Below, piece by piece: positions 33,202 through 42,209 of a stretch of DNA of 64,000 bases (position 1 is its first letter; each line of letters opens with the position of its first letter). The DNA is taken from contig NZ_JALGQE010000021.1 of NCBI RefSeq assembly GCF_022810405.1, forward strand, positions 16,853 through 80,852, written 5' to 3'. Position numbers and translations under genes: made by a program. This DNA comes from Rhodococcus sp. ARC_M5. GTDB lineage: Bacteria; Actinomycetota; Actinomycetes; Mycobacteriales; Mycobacteriaceae. The notes under the pieces are model-generated. The model was not told the DNA's origin. It was given only the letters and a program-made list of their open reading frames with translations, and made no database searches.

Positions 33202-33789
33202 TCAGGCGAGCAGAGCCGGCTTGCGTGCCACGGTCACAGCCCAGTCCGCATCGGCGCGCCATGGCCGCAGATCCCACGTTGCGAATCGGTGCTCGAGGAC
33301 GAAACCGACCGCCGCCAGATCCTCGTCGAGCATGTCGACCGTGTACTCCCGATCGGTGGCGAATCCGGTGACGAACACTCCGCCTTCGGTAAGGTGCGCC
33401 CAGATGCGTTGCAGCGCTGCGCGTTCGGTACCGGGCTTCAGGAAGACGAGTACGTTGCCTGCCGCGACGGCCGCGTCGAACGTTCGTCCCAGATCGAGCG
33501 TCGTCAGGTCGGCGACATGGACGTCGAGTTCCGGGCGCGCTCGGGCGGCTTCCGCCAGAACCGGATCGAGATCCACCGCGGTCACCCGATGGCCGCGGCG
33601 GGCGAGTTCGGCACCGAGCCGGCCGGTGCCGCATCCGGCGTCGAGGATGCTCGACGCGGGGGAGACCACCGCGTCGAGCATGCGGGCCTCGCCGTGCAGA
33701 TCCACGCCGCGTTCGGCCAGGCGGTCGAATCGCTCGATGTATCGCTTGGAATCGTCTGCGGAGTTCTCGGCTTGCCAACGTGTGGTCAC
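33202..33789 (-). CDS. Class I SAM-dependent methyltransferase
   Basis: The 195-residue protein has the Rossmann-like methyltransferase fold. ILDAGCGTGRLGAELARRGH is motif I near residue 48, VTAVDLDPVLAEAA is motif II, and ADLTTLDLGRTFDAAVAAGNVLVFLKPG covers motifs III-IV. The substrate is unknown. The GTG at 33789 has no clear ribosome binding site, but TACCCT lies 7-12 bases upstream, so a leaderless transcript is possible. The upstream gene ends 14 bases away. Confidence 0.82.
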   Translation of the reverse strand: MTTRWQAENSADDSKRYIERFDRLAERGVDLHGEARMLDAVVSPASSILDAGCGTGRLGAELARRGHRVTAVDLDPVLAEAARARPELDVHVADLTTLDLGRTFDAAVAAGNVLVFLKPGTERAALQRIWAHLTEGGVFVTGFATDREYTVDMLDEDLAAVGFVLEHRFATWDLRPWRADADWAVTVARKPALLA

Positions 33790-33803
33790 CCCGTGAGGGT
33801 AGG

Positions 33804-34709
33804 TCAGGACAAGGCGTCGAGGGCCGCCCGGGCTTCCACGACCCGCGCGCGGGCCGCCTCCAGTGCATCGGCCGTCGACTTCGCCTGATCGACACTGGCC
33901 TCGTTTGCTTCCCGCGCAGCCTGCGCTCTGGCTCTGGCAGCCTCCAGTTCGGCTTCGAGCCGCTCGACTTCCTCTGTGGCGCTGAGCCGTTCGGCCGCGG
34001 CACGTTCTGTGTCGGAGTCGGCGGCTTCGGCCGCGTCGCGTGCGACATCGAACGCGGTTTCGGCAGAATCGAGTTCGGCGACCAGTCGACTGTGTTCGGC
34101 CTTGCGCAGCTGCTCGGCTTCGGAGGAGTCCTCGGGATCGGACTCGGGTGCGTCGTCGGTGGTGTCCGGTACCCCGTGGGCCTCGTCGTCGTCGGGCGGG
34201 TCGGGAACGAGGGAGAGCAGTGCAGGCCCGAAGCCGCTGTAGGTTTCGGCCGTGACGGTTCGGCCCGCTCGTACGCGGTCGCGAATCTCCGGATCGGCCA
34301 TCGCCGCGTTCAGGGTGTTGGAGATCTCGCGCGCAGCGTTGTCGCCGACGGTCGCCCCGAGGTCGCGTCCCAGCGAGACGGCTCGATCGGTCAGGGTGCG
34401 TATCGAAGTGCTTCGAGCAGTGGACAATTCACGCAGTCGGGGGCCGTCGCCGCGCTGCTGGGCTCGTTCGAGTTGCTCACCGAGGTCGAACAGTTCCGCC
34501 AGGGCCGATTCGTCTCGACGGGCGAGCCCGTTGACCAACCACGCGACGACCGTGGGCTTGCGAAGGGCACCGATTCGGGTAGCGCCGGTTTTGTCGCCGG
34601 CTTTCTTGAACCGAGTGGCGTATGCGGCGCGATGCGAGACGAAATCAGCGAGAGGGAGCGAATACAGATCGTCGACGACGGTGTCGAAAGGGGGGAGATT
34701 CTCGGACAT
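33804..34709 (-). CDS. Coiled-coil protein of unknown function
   Basis: From MSENLPPFDTVVDDLYSLPL (ATG ending at 34709) the product has 301 residues. Residues 1-165 are mixed, containing RKPTVVAWLVNGLAR and a GFGPALLSLVPDPP hinge. Residues 170-200 are acidic and disordered. Residues 205-300 form a long Ala/Glu/Arg coiled coil (EQLRKAEHSRLVAELDSAE onward). No membrane segment or enzymatic motif is seen. Similar proteins occur in other rhodococci as conserved hypotheticals, and I cannot assign a role. The tRNA-Arg gene lies about 60 bases upstream. Confidence 0.7.
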   Translation of the reverse strand: MSENLPPFDTVVDDLYSLPLADFVSHRAAYATRFKKAGDKTGATRIGALRKPTVVAWLVNGLARRDESALAELFDLGEQLERAQQRGDGPRLRELSTARSTSIRTLTDRAVSLGRDLGATVGDNAAREISNTLNAAMADPEIRDRVRAGRTVTAETYSGFGPALLSLVPDPPDDDEAHGVPDTTDDAPESDPEDSSEAEQLRKAEHSRLVAELDSAETAFDVARDAAEAADSDTERAAAERLSATEEVERLEAELEAARARAQAAREANEASVDQAKSTADALEAARARVVEARAALDALS

Positions 34710-34769
34710 CGAAGTCCACCGTCTCGTTCGAGCAGCCACCGTGCGTCGATGACATGCGTGAAAGATGTG

Positions 34770-34842
34770 TGCCCCCGGCAGGATTCGAACCTGCGGCCTT
34801 TCGCTCCGGAGGCGAACGCTCTATCCCCTGAGCTACGGGGGC
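34770..34842 (-). tRNA. tRNA-Arg (anticodon CCG)
   Basis: Reverse-complement reading folds into a 73-base cloverleaf. The 7-bp acceptor stem pairs GCCCCCG with CGGGGGC, the discriminator is A, the D-arm contains AGCTCAGGGGATAGAGC, and the anticodon stem TTCGC/GCGAA encloses the loop CTCCGGA (anticodon CCG). The T-arm carries GGTTCGAATCC. CCA is not encoded, as usual in actinobacteria. It decodes the CGG codon, frequent in this genome, and lies near argS. Confidence 0.96.
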
Positions 34843-34910
34843 GCACCGGACGAACCGGTGTGCCTGTTGGGCTGTACGAAAGACTAGCGCATGTGCGACG
34901 GGAGTCGAAA

Positions 34911-35633
34911 TCACCCCTCGGGCAGCGGCTGCGCACCCTTCTCGGCGAGCATCTGCTTCATCAGCGTCGACTCGCTGGTCTGAGTCGCAACCATGGACCC
35001 CGCCAGGTTGATCACCGCAGGAGACTGCGCGTGAGTCTGCGCGTACTCCATCATCGCCAGGCCGCCCTCGTGGTGGCGCAGCATGAGCTGCAGAAACATC
35101 ACGTCGACGTCCGTGCCCGTCGCCTGCCGAAGCGCGGCGAGTTCAGTGGAACTGGCCATGCCCGGCATGGCCCGGGTGGGATCCGAGGATCCGGGGTCCA
35201 TGGACATCCCGCCCATCGAGTGACCATGAGAGTCGTCCTCGGTCATCCAGGTCATGTAGCCGTCGGTCGCGATCGGCGCTCGGTCCCACAGAGCCAACCA
35301 GCCCTGCATCTGCCCCACCTGATTCTGCTGCGAGGTGAGCATGTCGAACGCCAGGCTCTTGACGCCCTGATCGGGAGCATTGGTCAATGCCACCGCGGCC
35401 ATCTCGATGGCCTGGTTGTGGTGCACGGTCATGTCCTGTGCGAAACCGACATCGACCGAGTCCGCGGCAGGCGAGTTGTCATCGTCGCGGAACGGATTCC
35501 CCACCAGAAAGCCCAGCGCGAACCCGATCGCCAGGACGGCGATCAGGGCCAGCGCCACCAGCGCGGTGCGCTGACTCGGCTTCGTCGAAGACATGGTGCG
35601 TGCCGCATCATCGGTCGGTGTCGGTGCGGTCAT
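34911..35633 (-). CDS. DUF305 family protein, membrane-anchored, ferritin-like fold
   Basis: The 240-residue protein has one N-terminal membrane anchor (ALVALALIAVLAIGFALGFLVG, about residues 22-45) and then the DUF305 domain. The domain has paired histidine motifs: FAQDMTVHHNQAIEMAAVAL near 85 and LQLMLRHHEGGLAMMEYAQ near 190, plus a Met/His-rich stretch MTEDDSHGHSMGGMSMD. Such proteins are exported and the His/Met-rich loops suggest metal, perhaps copper, binding. Its ATG overlaps the DUF3105 stop by one base (TGATG), so the two form an operon. Confidence 0.86.
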   Translation of the reverse strand: MTAPTPTDDAARTMSSTKPSQRTALVALALIAVLAIGFALGFLVGNPFRDDDNSPAADSVDVGFAQDMTVHHNQAIEMAAVALTNAPDQGVKSLAFDMLTSQQNQVGQMQGWLALWDRAPIATDGYMTWMTEDDSHGHSMGGMSMDPGSSDPTRAMPGMASSTELAALRQATGTDVDVMFLQLMLRHHEGGLAMMEYAQTHAQSPAVINLAGSMVATQTSESTLMKQMLAEKGAQPLPEG

Positions 35634-36526
35634 CAGCTGGCGGGGATCTGGAGATCGCTGGGCAGCTGCGCTCCACCGGGCAGTCCGCCGGCACCGCCGG
35701 TCTCACTGGGGTCGGGAGTGATCCCGGCACCGTCCATCGGAACGGCGTCCGGGCCGGGCGCGGAGGCGTCGAACAGCGGCGGGTTGTCCGGATCGAAGGC
35801 ATTGTCGCCCGTGCCCGGTACCGATGCGCAGCTGGCACCGACCTCCGGGTAGGCGAAACGGTTGAGGCGCAGTGCCGAGATGAACTGGCTGATGCGTTCG
35901 TCGTCCACGCTGTCGAGCTTGAGCTGGTGGCCCCAGGATTGCAGCGAGACCGGGGAGTCGAGGCCCGGGTACGGCGACATCATCATCTGCGTTTCACCGT
36001 CGACGCGATCGGCCAGTGACTCGACCTGGTCCGCGTTCAGATCGTCGGGGTTGTACGTGACCCAGACGGCACCGTGCTCGAGGGAGTGCACGGCGTTCTC
36101 GGTGCGAATGGCCTCGGGGTAGACGATTCCCGTGCAGGTGGCCCACACCGCATCGTGCGGTCCACCGAACGGCGGCGTCTGGTCGTAGGCGACCCGTTGC
36201 GTGCGTCCGACGTGCAGAGCCGCGGGGTACTCCTGCACGGTCACGCCGTCGATGCCGGTCGACGGATCCTGATTGGCCTCGCTGGGCTCGAACTTCTGCG
36301 CCTCTGCTCGGTCCTGGTACTTCGGATACAGATTGATCCCGAGGCCTGCGACGAGACCGACGACCACAACGACACCGGCAACCGTCAGCCAGGGAATCTG
36401 CCTGCCCGTGGCGGTGGGCACGCCGCCCTTCTTCTTGCGAGCTGACTTCTTGTTGGCTGCGTTGATGGCTTTGTCCGCCTTCGCAGCCGACTTGTTCTGA
36501 CTGCCTTTGTCGGGACCCGTTGGCAT
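35633..36526 (-). CDS. DUF3105 family membrane-anchored protein
   Basis: The 297-residue protein has a Lys-rich cytoplasmic N-terminus, one membrane helix (LTVAGVVVVVGLVAGLGINL, about residues 48-68) and an exported DUF3105 domain. The domain has TPPFGGPHDAVWATCTGIVYPE and VHSLEHGAVWVTYNPDDL, whose conserved His residues are typical. It ends in a Pro/Gly-rich tail. The function is unknown. Its strict pairing with DUF305 suggests a shared envelope role, possibly metal handling. The gene is divergent from argS. Confidence 0.85.
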   Translation of the reverse strand: MPTGPDKGSQNKSAAKADKAINAANKKSARKKKGGVPTATGRQIPWLTVAGVVVVVGLVAGLGINLYPKYQDRAEAQKFEPSEANQDPSTGIDGVTVQEYPAALHVGRTQRVAYDQTPPFGGPHDAVWATCTGIVYPEAIRTENAVHSLEHGAVWVTYNPDDLNADQVESLADRVDGETQMMMSPYPGLDSPVSLQSWGHQLKLDSVDDERISQFISALRLNRFAYPEVGASCASVPGTGDNAFDPDNPPLFDASAPGPDAVPMDGAGITPDPSETGGAGGLPGGAQLPSDLQIPAS

Positions 36527-36743
36527 CGCTGTAGTTGCTCTCTCAGTCGAGGAAAGGTGGTGGTCGTTGGCGCTGGTGAAGCGTATCTGCTGGTGACGGC
36601 GTTGATCGAGGGCCGTCGGTGCAGAGCGCCCTCACTGTACGTTCTCTGTCTGAGAGCGCGCTCAGAGCCCGCGTGGACCGCATCGACCGAGGGGGCTCGC
36701 GGGCAGACGGGCAGTGGATGCGAGTTCGCCGCGCACCAGCCAA

Positions 36744-36749
36744 TAGGAT
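36744..36749 (+). promoter_or_regulatory. Candidate -10 box for leaderless argS transcript
   Basis: TAGGAT ends 8 bases before the GTG start of argS. With the usual 6-8 base distance from -10 to start site, transcription would begin on or next to the G of GTG, leaving no leader. I see no good -35 box. Confidence 0.45.
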
Positions 36750-36757
36750 AGCTACCT

Positions 36758-38410
36758 GTGACTCCCGCCGATCTTGCCGAACTGCTGCACGCGACCGCCG
36801 CGAAGGTGCTTGCCGACCGTGGCCTGGACGCATCCGTTCTCCCTGCGAAGCTGACCGTCGAGCGTCCCCGCAATCCCGAGCACGGTGATTACGCAACCAA
36901 CGTGGCCCTGCAGGTCGCGAAGAAGGCCGGAGCCAATCCCCGTGACTTCGCCGGCTGGCTCGCCGAGGCTCTCGCAGCCGATGCCGCGATCGCCGACGCC
37001 GACGTCGCGGGCCCCGGATTCCTCAACATCAGGCTGGCCGCTGCAGCGCAGGGCGAGATAGTTGCCCGCGTCCTCGCCGCAGGATCGGCATTCGGCAACG
37101 GATCCTCGATGGCAGGCAAGAAGGTCAACCTCGAGTTCGTCTCGGCCAACCCCACGGGTCCGGTGCACCTCGGTGGAACCCGATGGGCAGCCGTCGGCGA
37201 TGCACTCGGTCGCATCCTGACCGCCCACGGCGCAGAGGTCACCCGCGAGTACTTCTTCAACGATCACGGCGCTCAGATCTCGCGCTTCACTCACTCGCTC
37301 ATCGCCGCCGCGAAGGGTGAGCCTGCACCCGACAACGGCTACGCGGGCGAATACATCGCAGAAATCGCAGCGCACGTGCTTGCCGAGCGACCCGACGCGC
37401 TCGCGCTGGACACCGAGGCACAGGAAGAGGCGTTCCGGTCCATCGGCACCGAGCTGATGTTCGATCGGATCAAAGCGAACCTGCACGAGTTCGGCGTCGA
37501 CTTCGACGTCTACTTCCACGAGAACTCGCTGTTCGAGTCCGGAGCCGTCGACAAGTCGGTCGAGTACCTCAAGGCCTCGGGGAGCCTGTACGAGGAGGAC
37601 GGGGCCTGGTGGCTGCGGTCCACCGACTTCGGTGACGACAAGGATCGCGTCGTCATCAAGAGCGACGGCAACGCCGCCTACATCGCCGGCGACATCGCCT
37701 ACTTCCAGAACAAGCGCCAGCGCGGCTTCGACCTGTGTATCTACATGCTCGGGGCCGACCACCACGGATACATCGGGCGGCTCAAGGCAGCCGCGGCTGC
37801 GTTCGGTGACGACCCAGAGACCGTCGAGGTGCTCATCGGACAGATGGTCAACCTGGTCCGCGACGGCGTTGCCGTGAAGATGAGCAAGCGCGCCGGAACC
37901 GTCATCACCCTCGACGACCTGGTCGACGCCATCGGCGTCGACGCCTCCCGCTACGTCATGATCCGCTCGTCCGTCGATTCCAGCATCGACATCGATCTGG
38001 CCCTGTGGGCGAGCGCGAGCAACGAGAACCCGGTGTACTACGTCCAGTACGCCCACGCCCGCCTTGCCTCGCTCGCGCGCAACGCCGCCGAGTTGGGCAT
38101 CAGCGCGGAGCGGCCGGATCTGAGCCTGCTCACCCACGAGCAAGAAGGCGAGCTGATCAGGACGATCGGCGAGTACCCACGAGTGGTGGCCAGTGCCGCC
38201 GAACTTCGCGAACCACACCGGATCGCCCGCTACCTCGAAGAGCTGGCGGGGGCCTACCACCGTTTCTACGGTGCGTGTCGAGTACTTCCACAAGGAGACG
38301 AGGAGCCCGGACCTGTGAACACCGCACGACTGGCGTTGGGGAACGCGACCCGGCAGGTCCTGGCCAACGGCCTCGAACTGCTCGGGGTCAGCGCACCGGA
38401 GCGCATGTGA
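36758..38410 (+). CDS. argS: Arginyl-tRNA synthetase
   Basis: The 550-residue class I synthetase shows the N-terminal tRNA D-loop-binding domain and the actinobacterial HIGH variant ANPTGPVHLGGTRWAAVGDAL near residue 133. KMSK is present in AVKMSKRAGTVITLDDLV near 373, and the C-terminal anticodon domain (DALRC-like) ends LLGVSAPERM. It charges tRNA-Arg, encoded 2 kb upstream. The GTG at 36758 lacks a ribosome binding site, and TAGGAT at 36744-36749 ends 8 bases before it, so the message is probably leaderless. lysA overlaps its stop. Confidence 0.94.
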   Translation: MTPADLAELLHATAAKVLADRGLDASVLPAKLTVERPRNPEHGDYATNVALQVAKKAGANPRDFAGWLAEALAADAAIADADVAGPGFLNIRLAAAAQGEIVARVLAAGSAFGNGSSMAGKKVNLEFVSANPTGPVHLGGTRWAAVGDALGRILTAHGAEVTREYFFNDHGAQISRFTHSLIAAAKGEPAPDNGYAGEYIAEIAAHVLAERPDALALDTEAQEEAFRSIGTELMFDRIKANLHEFGVDFDVYFHENSLFESGAVDKSVEYLKASGSLYEEDGAWWLRSTDFGDDKDRVVIKSDGNAAYIAGDIAYFQNKRQRGFDLCIYMLGADHHGYIGRLKAAAAAFGDDPETVEVLIGQMVNLVRDGVAVKMSKRAGTVITLDDLVDAIGVDASRYVMIRSSVDSSIDIDLALWASASNENPVYYVQYAHARLASLARNAAELGISAERPDLSLLTHEQEGELIRTIGEYPRVVASAAELREPHRIARYLEELAGAYHRFYGACRVLPQGDEEPGPVNTARLALGNATRQVLANGLELLGVSAPERM

Positions 38411-39828
38411 GCGCACATCCGGCAGGACCCAAGCATGCCGATGCCCCCGCGAAAGAGTCGATGTCCCATCGCCCGGCCGACGCGTCGGAGATGACGACGC
38501 TGCCCGAGCAGGTGTGGCCCCGCAACGCCGAGCGCGGCGAGGACGGCACCGTCCGTCTCGCCGGAGTGTCGGTCACCGATCTCGCGGAGCAGTACGGCAC
38601 ACCGTTGTTCGTCATCGACGAGGACGACTTCCGTTCGCGCTGCCGTGAAATGGCCGCCGCCTTCGGGGCGCCCGAACGAGTTCACTACGCCTCCAAGGCT
38701 TTCCTGTGTGGGGAGATCGCGCGGTGGGTGGCCGACGAAGGGCTCTCCCTCGACATCTGCTCCGGAGGCGAGTTGGCCATCGCGTTGGCCGCCGGATTCC
38801 CGGCTGACCGAATTGCCATGCACGGCAACAACAAATCGGTCGCCGAGCTCGAGGCGGGCGTGCGCGCAGGCGTCGAGCATGTGGTTCTCGACTCCAACAT
38901 CGAGATCGACCGTCTCGACGGCGTTGCCGGCGCGGCCGGTGTGGTGCAGGACGTTCTGATTCGGATCACCGTCGGCGTCGAAGCCCATACGCACGAGTTC
39001 ATCGCCACCGCACACGAGGATCAGAAGTTCGGCTTCTCGCTCGCCGACGGCTCGGCCCTCGAGGCGGTCCGGCGCGTGTTCGCTGCCGACAACCTTCGCC
39101 TCGTGGGACTGCACAGTCACATCGGTTCGCAGATATTCGAAGTCGACGGCTTCGAGCTGGCAGCGCACAAGGTCATCGGATTGCTGCGAGACATCGTCTC
39201 GGAGTTCGGCGTCGACAAGACCGCACAGATCTCGACGCTGGATCTCGGTGGCGGCATGGGTATCTCGTACGTGCCGAGTGACGATCCGCCCCCGGTGGAG
39301 CAGCTCGCGGCGAAGTTGACCGCCATCGTGGAGACGGAGTCCGCCGCAGTAGGACTACCGGTGCCGACGATCGCCGTCGAGCCCGGCCGCGCCATCGCCG
39401 GACCGGGCACCGTGACGCTCTACGAGGTCGGCACGATCAAGGATGTCACCGTCGACAAGTCGACGCGCAGGCGGTACATCAGCGTCGACGGCGGAATGAG
39501 CGACAACATTCGCACCTCTCTGTACCAGGCCGAATACGACTGCCGACTGGTCTCCCGGTCGAGCGATGCCGAGGCCGTCGTGGCTCGAGTGGTCGGAAAG
39601 CATTGCGAGAGTGGCGACATCGTCATCAAGAACACATGGATGCCGGCAGACGTCGGGCCGGGTGACCTGCTCGCGGTAGCGGCCACCGGGGCCTACTGCT
39701 ACTCCATGTCCAGTCGCTACAACCTGCTGACGCGGCCCGCTGTGGTTGCGGTCAAGGACGGGCATTCGCGCCTGATCCTGCGGCGGGAAACCATCGAAGA
39801 TCTGCTCAGCTTGGAGGTTCACCCATGA
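38407..39828 (+). CDS. lysA: Diaminopimelate decarboxylase
   Basis: The 473-residue PLP enzyme makes L-lysine from meso-diaminopimelate. The Schiff-base Lys is in VHYASKAFLCGEIARW near residue 97. Other motifs are LDICSGGELAIALAAG, LHSHIGSQIFEV, EPGRAIAGPGT, and the dimer-interface Cys in VGKHCESGDIVI near 400. An N-terminal extension of about 45 residues precedes the conserved core, as in other actinobacteria. The GTG overlaps the argS stop by GTGA, and hom overlaps its end by ATGA. Confidence 0.94.
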   Translation: MSAHPAGPKHADAPAKESMSHRPADASEMTTLPEQVWPRNAERGEDGTVRLAGVSVTDLAEQYGTPLFVIDEDDFRSRCREMAAAFGAPERVHYASKAFLCGEIARWVADEGLSLDICSGGELAIALAAGFPADRIAMHGNNKSVAELEAGVRAGVEHVVLDSNIEIDRLDGVAGAAGVVQDVLIRITVGVEAHTHEFIATAHEDQKFGFSLADGSALEAVRRVFAADNLRLVGLHSHIGSQIFEVDGFELAAHKVIGLLRDIVSEFGVDKTAQISTLDLGGGMGISYVPSDDPPPVEQLAAKLTAIVETESAAVGLPVPTIAVEPGRAIAGPGTVTLYEVGTIKDVTVDKSTRRRYISVDGGMSDNIRTSLYQAEYDCRLVSRSSDAEAVVARVVGKHCESGDIVIKNTWMPADVGPGDLLAVAATGAYCYSMSSRYNLLTRPAVVAVKDGHSRLILRRETIEDLLSLEVHP

Positions 39829-41126
39829 CATCGAAGCCGATAGGCGTCGCCGTACTCGGACTCGGAAACGTCGGTAGCGAGGTCGTCCGCATCCTCACCG
39901 AGAACGCCGAGGACTTCGAGGCGAGAATCGGTGCGCCACTGGCCATTCGAGGAATCGCTGTGCGTCGAATCGACGGCGATCGTGGAGTGCCGGCCGAGTT
40001 GCTCACCGACGATCCGGCCGAACTGGTCGGCCGCGACGACGTCGACATCGTCGTCGAGGTGCTCGGTGGGATCGACATCCCCCGCAAGCTGGTGCTGTCG
40101 GCCCTCGAGAAGGGCAAGTCCGTCATCACGGCGAACAAGGCTCTGCTGGCCGAGTACACCGGAGAGCTCGCCGACGCGGCCGAGAAGTCGCGCGCGGACC
40201 TCTACTTCGAGGCCGCGGTGGCCGGAGCGATTCCGGTTGTTCGCCCGCTGATGCAGTCCCTCGCGGGTGACCGCGTGAACAAGGTCGCGGGCATCGTCAA
40301 CGGCACCACCAACTTCATCCTCTCGGCCATGGACGAGACCGGAGCCGATTACGCCGAAACTCTCGCCGAGGCAGGGCGTCTGGGCTACGCCGAGGCCGAC
40401 CCGACCGCCGACGTCGAGGGCTACGACGCTGCATCGAAGGCTGCCATCCTGGCGTCCATCGCATTCCACACTCGGGTCACGGCCGGCGACGTCTACCGCG
40501 AGGGCATCAGCAAGATCACCTCGGACGATCTCGAAACCGCGAAATCCCTTGACTGCACCATCAAGCTGCTGGCCATCTGCGAGCGGATCGTCACGCCCAA
40601 GGGCAAGGAGCGAATCTCCGCTCGGGTCTACCCTGCGCTCGTTCCGCTGAACCACCCGTTGGCGTCGGTGAACGGTGCGTTCAACGCCGTGGTCGTCGAA
40701 GCAGAGGCCGCCGGACGCCTGATGTTCTACGGCCAGGGTGCAGGCGGTGCTCCGACGGCGTCCGCGGTGCTCGGCGATCTCGTCATGGCCGCACGCAACA
40801 AGTTCTACGGCGGACGGGGCCCGCTCGAATCGAAGTACGCCAAGCTCAAGGTGGCCCCCATGGGTGACATCCTCACTCGCTACTACGTCAGCATGCAGGT
40901 CGCGGACAAGCCCGGCGTTCTCGCCACGGTGGCGGCCGAGTTCTCCAAGCGCGACGTCAGCATCTCCACAGTGCGTCAGCAGGGCTCGGGTGACGGAGCC
41001 AGGCTCGTCGTCGTCACGCACCTCGCGGCCGATTCCGCACTGTCCGACACCGTTGCATCCCTCGAGCAGCTCGACGTCGTCGTGCACGTCGCCAGCGTTC
41101 TCCGATTGGAAGGCACCACCGTATGA
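39825..41126 (+). CDS. hom: Homoserine dehydrogenase
   Basis: The 433-residue protein has an N-terminal NAD(P) domain (IGVAVLGLGNVGSEVVRIL), the catalytic domain with VAGIVNGTTNFILSAM and GRLGYAEADPTADVEGYDAA, and a C-terminal ACT domain (residues about 350-430, YYVSMQVADKPGVLATVAAEF). It reduces aspartate semialdehyde to homoserine; the ACT domain indicates feedback control by threonine. It overlaps lysA and thrC by 4 bases each. Confidence 0.94.
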   Translation: MTSKPIGVAVLGLGNVGSEVVRILTENAEDFEARIGAPLAIRGIAVRRIDGDRGVPAELLTDDPAELVGRDDVDIVVEVLGGIDIPRKLVLSALEKGKSVITANKALLAEYTGELADAAEKSRADLYFEAAVAGAIPVVRPLMQSLAGDRVNKVAGIVNGTTNFILSAMDETGADYAETLAEAGRLGYAEADPTADVEGYDAASKAAILASIAFHTRVTAGDVYREGISKITSDDLETAKSLDCTIKLLAICERIVTPKGKERISARVYPALVPLNHPLASVNGAFNAVVVEAEAAGRLMFYGQGAGGAPTASAVLGDLVMAARNKFYGGRGPLESKYAKLKVAPMGDILTRYYVSMQVADKPGVLATVAAEFSKRDVSISTVRQQGSGDGARLVVVTHLAADSALSDTVASLEQLDVVVHVASVLRLEGTTV

Positions 41127-42190
41127 GCGTCCACACCCCCTGGCCCGGCCTGATCGAGGCATACCGATCGCGTCTGGCGATCGGCCCGGATTGGAAGACC
41201 GTCACGCTGCGCGAGGGCGGTACCCCGTTGCTGCCGGCCGGGCACCTGTCCGAACTGACCGGGTGCACAGTGCATCTGAAGGTCGAGGGGCTCAACCCCA
41301 CCGGCTCCTTCAAGGACCGCGGGATGACCATGGCCGTCACCGACGCGCTCGCCCGAGGCCAGGAAGCCGTTCTCTGTGCCTCGACCGGCAACACCTCGGC
41401 CTCCGCAGCCGCCTATGCGGCCAAGGCCGGAATGAGCTGTGCGGTACTGGTTCCGCAGGGCAAGATCGCCATGGGCAAGCTGGCCCAGGCAGTCATGCAC
41501 GGAGCCAAGATCATTCAGGTGCAGGGCAACTTCGACGACTGCCTCGAACTGGCTCGCAAGACCACGGCCGAGTTTCCGACCATCGGCCTGGTCAACTCCG
41601 TCAACCCCGTCCGCATCGAGGGCCAGAAGACCGCGGCCTTCGAGATCTGCGACGCCCTCGGCGACGCACCGGACATCCATGCACTGCCGGTCGGAAACGC
41701 AGGCAACATCACCGCGTACTGGCGCGGCTACTCGGAGTACTTCCGTGACGGTCTCACCACGCGCACGCCACGGATGCTCGGAGTCCAGGCCGCAGGTGCC
41801 GCTCCTCTGGTTCACGGTGCACCGGTGAAGGATCCGGAAACGATCGCCACCGCAATCCGGATCGGTTCGCCCGCATCCTGGAACGGTGCCGTCAACGCCA
41901 AGGAAGAATCGAACGGTGCATTCCGCGCGGCGACCGACGAGGAGATCCTCGAGGCGTACCGATTGATCGCGAAGACCGAGGGCGTGTTCGTCGAGCCCGC
42001 CTCCGCGGCCAGCGTCGCCGGGCTCCTCGCAGCCCGAAAGGAAGGGTGGCTCGAGCCAGGGCTGACCGTCGTGTGCACCGTGACCGGGAACGGACTCAAG
42101 GATCCCGATGCAGCACTCTCGGGAATGCCTGTCGTAGAACCCATTTCGGTCGATCCCGTCGCTGTCGCGGCTGCGCTCGAGCTGGCCTGA
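41123..42190 (+). CDS. thrC: Threonine synthase
   Basis: The 355-residue fold-type II PLP enzyme turns O-phosphohomoserine into threonine. The PLP Lys is in GLNPTGSFKDRGMTMAV near residue 60, the phosphate-binding loop is LPVGNAGNITAYWRGY near 190, and CASTGNTSASAAAYA is also visible. It is the short class seen in actinobacteria. The start overlaps hom by ATGA. Confidence 0.94.
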   Translation: MSVHTPWPGLIEAYRSRLAIGPDWKTVTLREGGTPLLPAGHLSELTGCTVHLKVEGLNPTGSFKDRGMTMAVTDALARGQEAVLCASTGNTSASAAAYAAKAGMSCAVLVPQGKIAMGKLAQAVMHGAKIIQVQGNFDDCLELARKTTAEFPTIGLVNSVNPVRIEGQKTAAFEICDALGDAPDIHALPVGNAGNITAYWRGYSEYFRDGLTTRTPRMLGVQAAGAAPLVHGAPVKDPETIATAIRIGSPASWNGAVNAKEESNGAFRAATDEEILEAYRLIAKTEGVFVEPASAASVAGLLAARKEGWLEPGLTVVCTVTGNGLKDPDAALSGMPVVEPISVDPVAVAAALELA

Positions 42191-42209
42191 GTTGACGGAA
42201 TCCCCGGCA

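Noticed and set aside
33780..35852. A 690-codon plus-strand frame spanning the coiled-coil gene, tRNA-Arg and DUF305 antisense
   Set aside because: It reads through a tRNA gene and opposite two real genes, so it is not coding.
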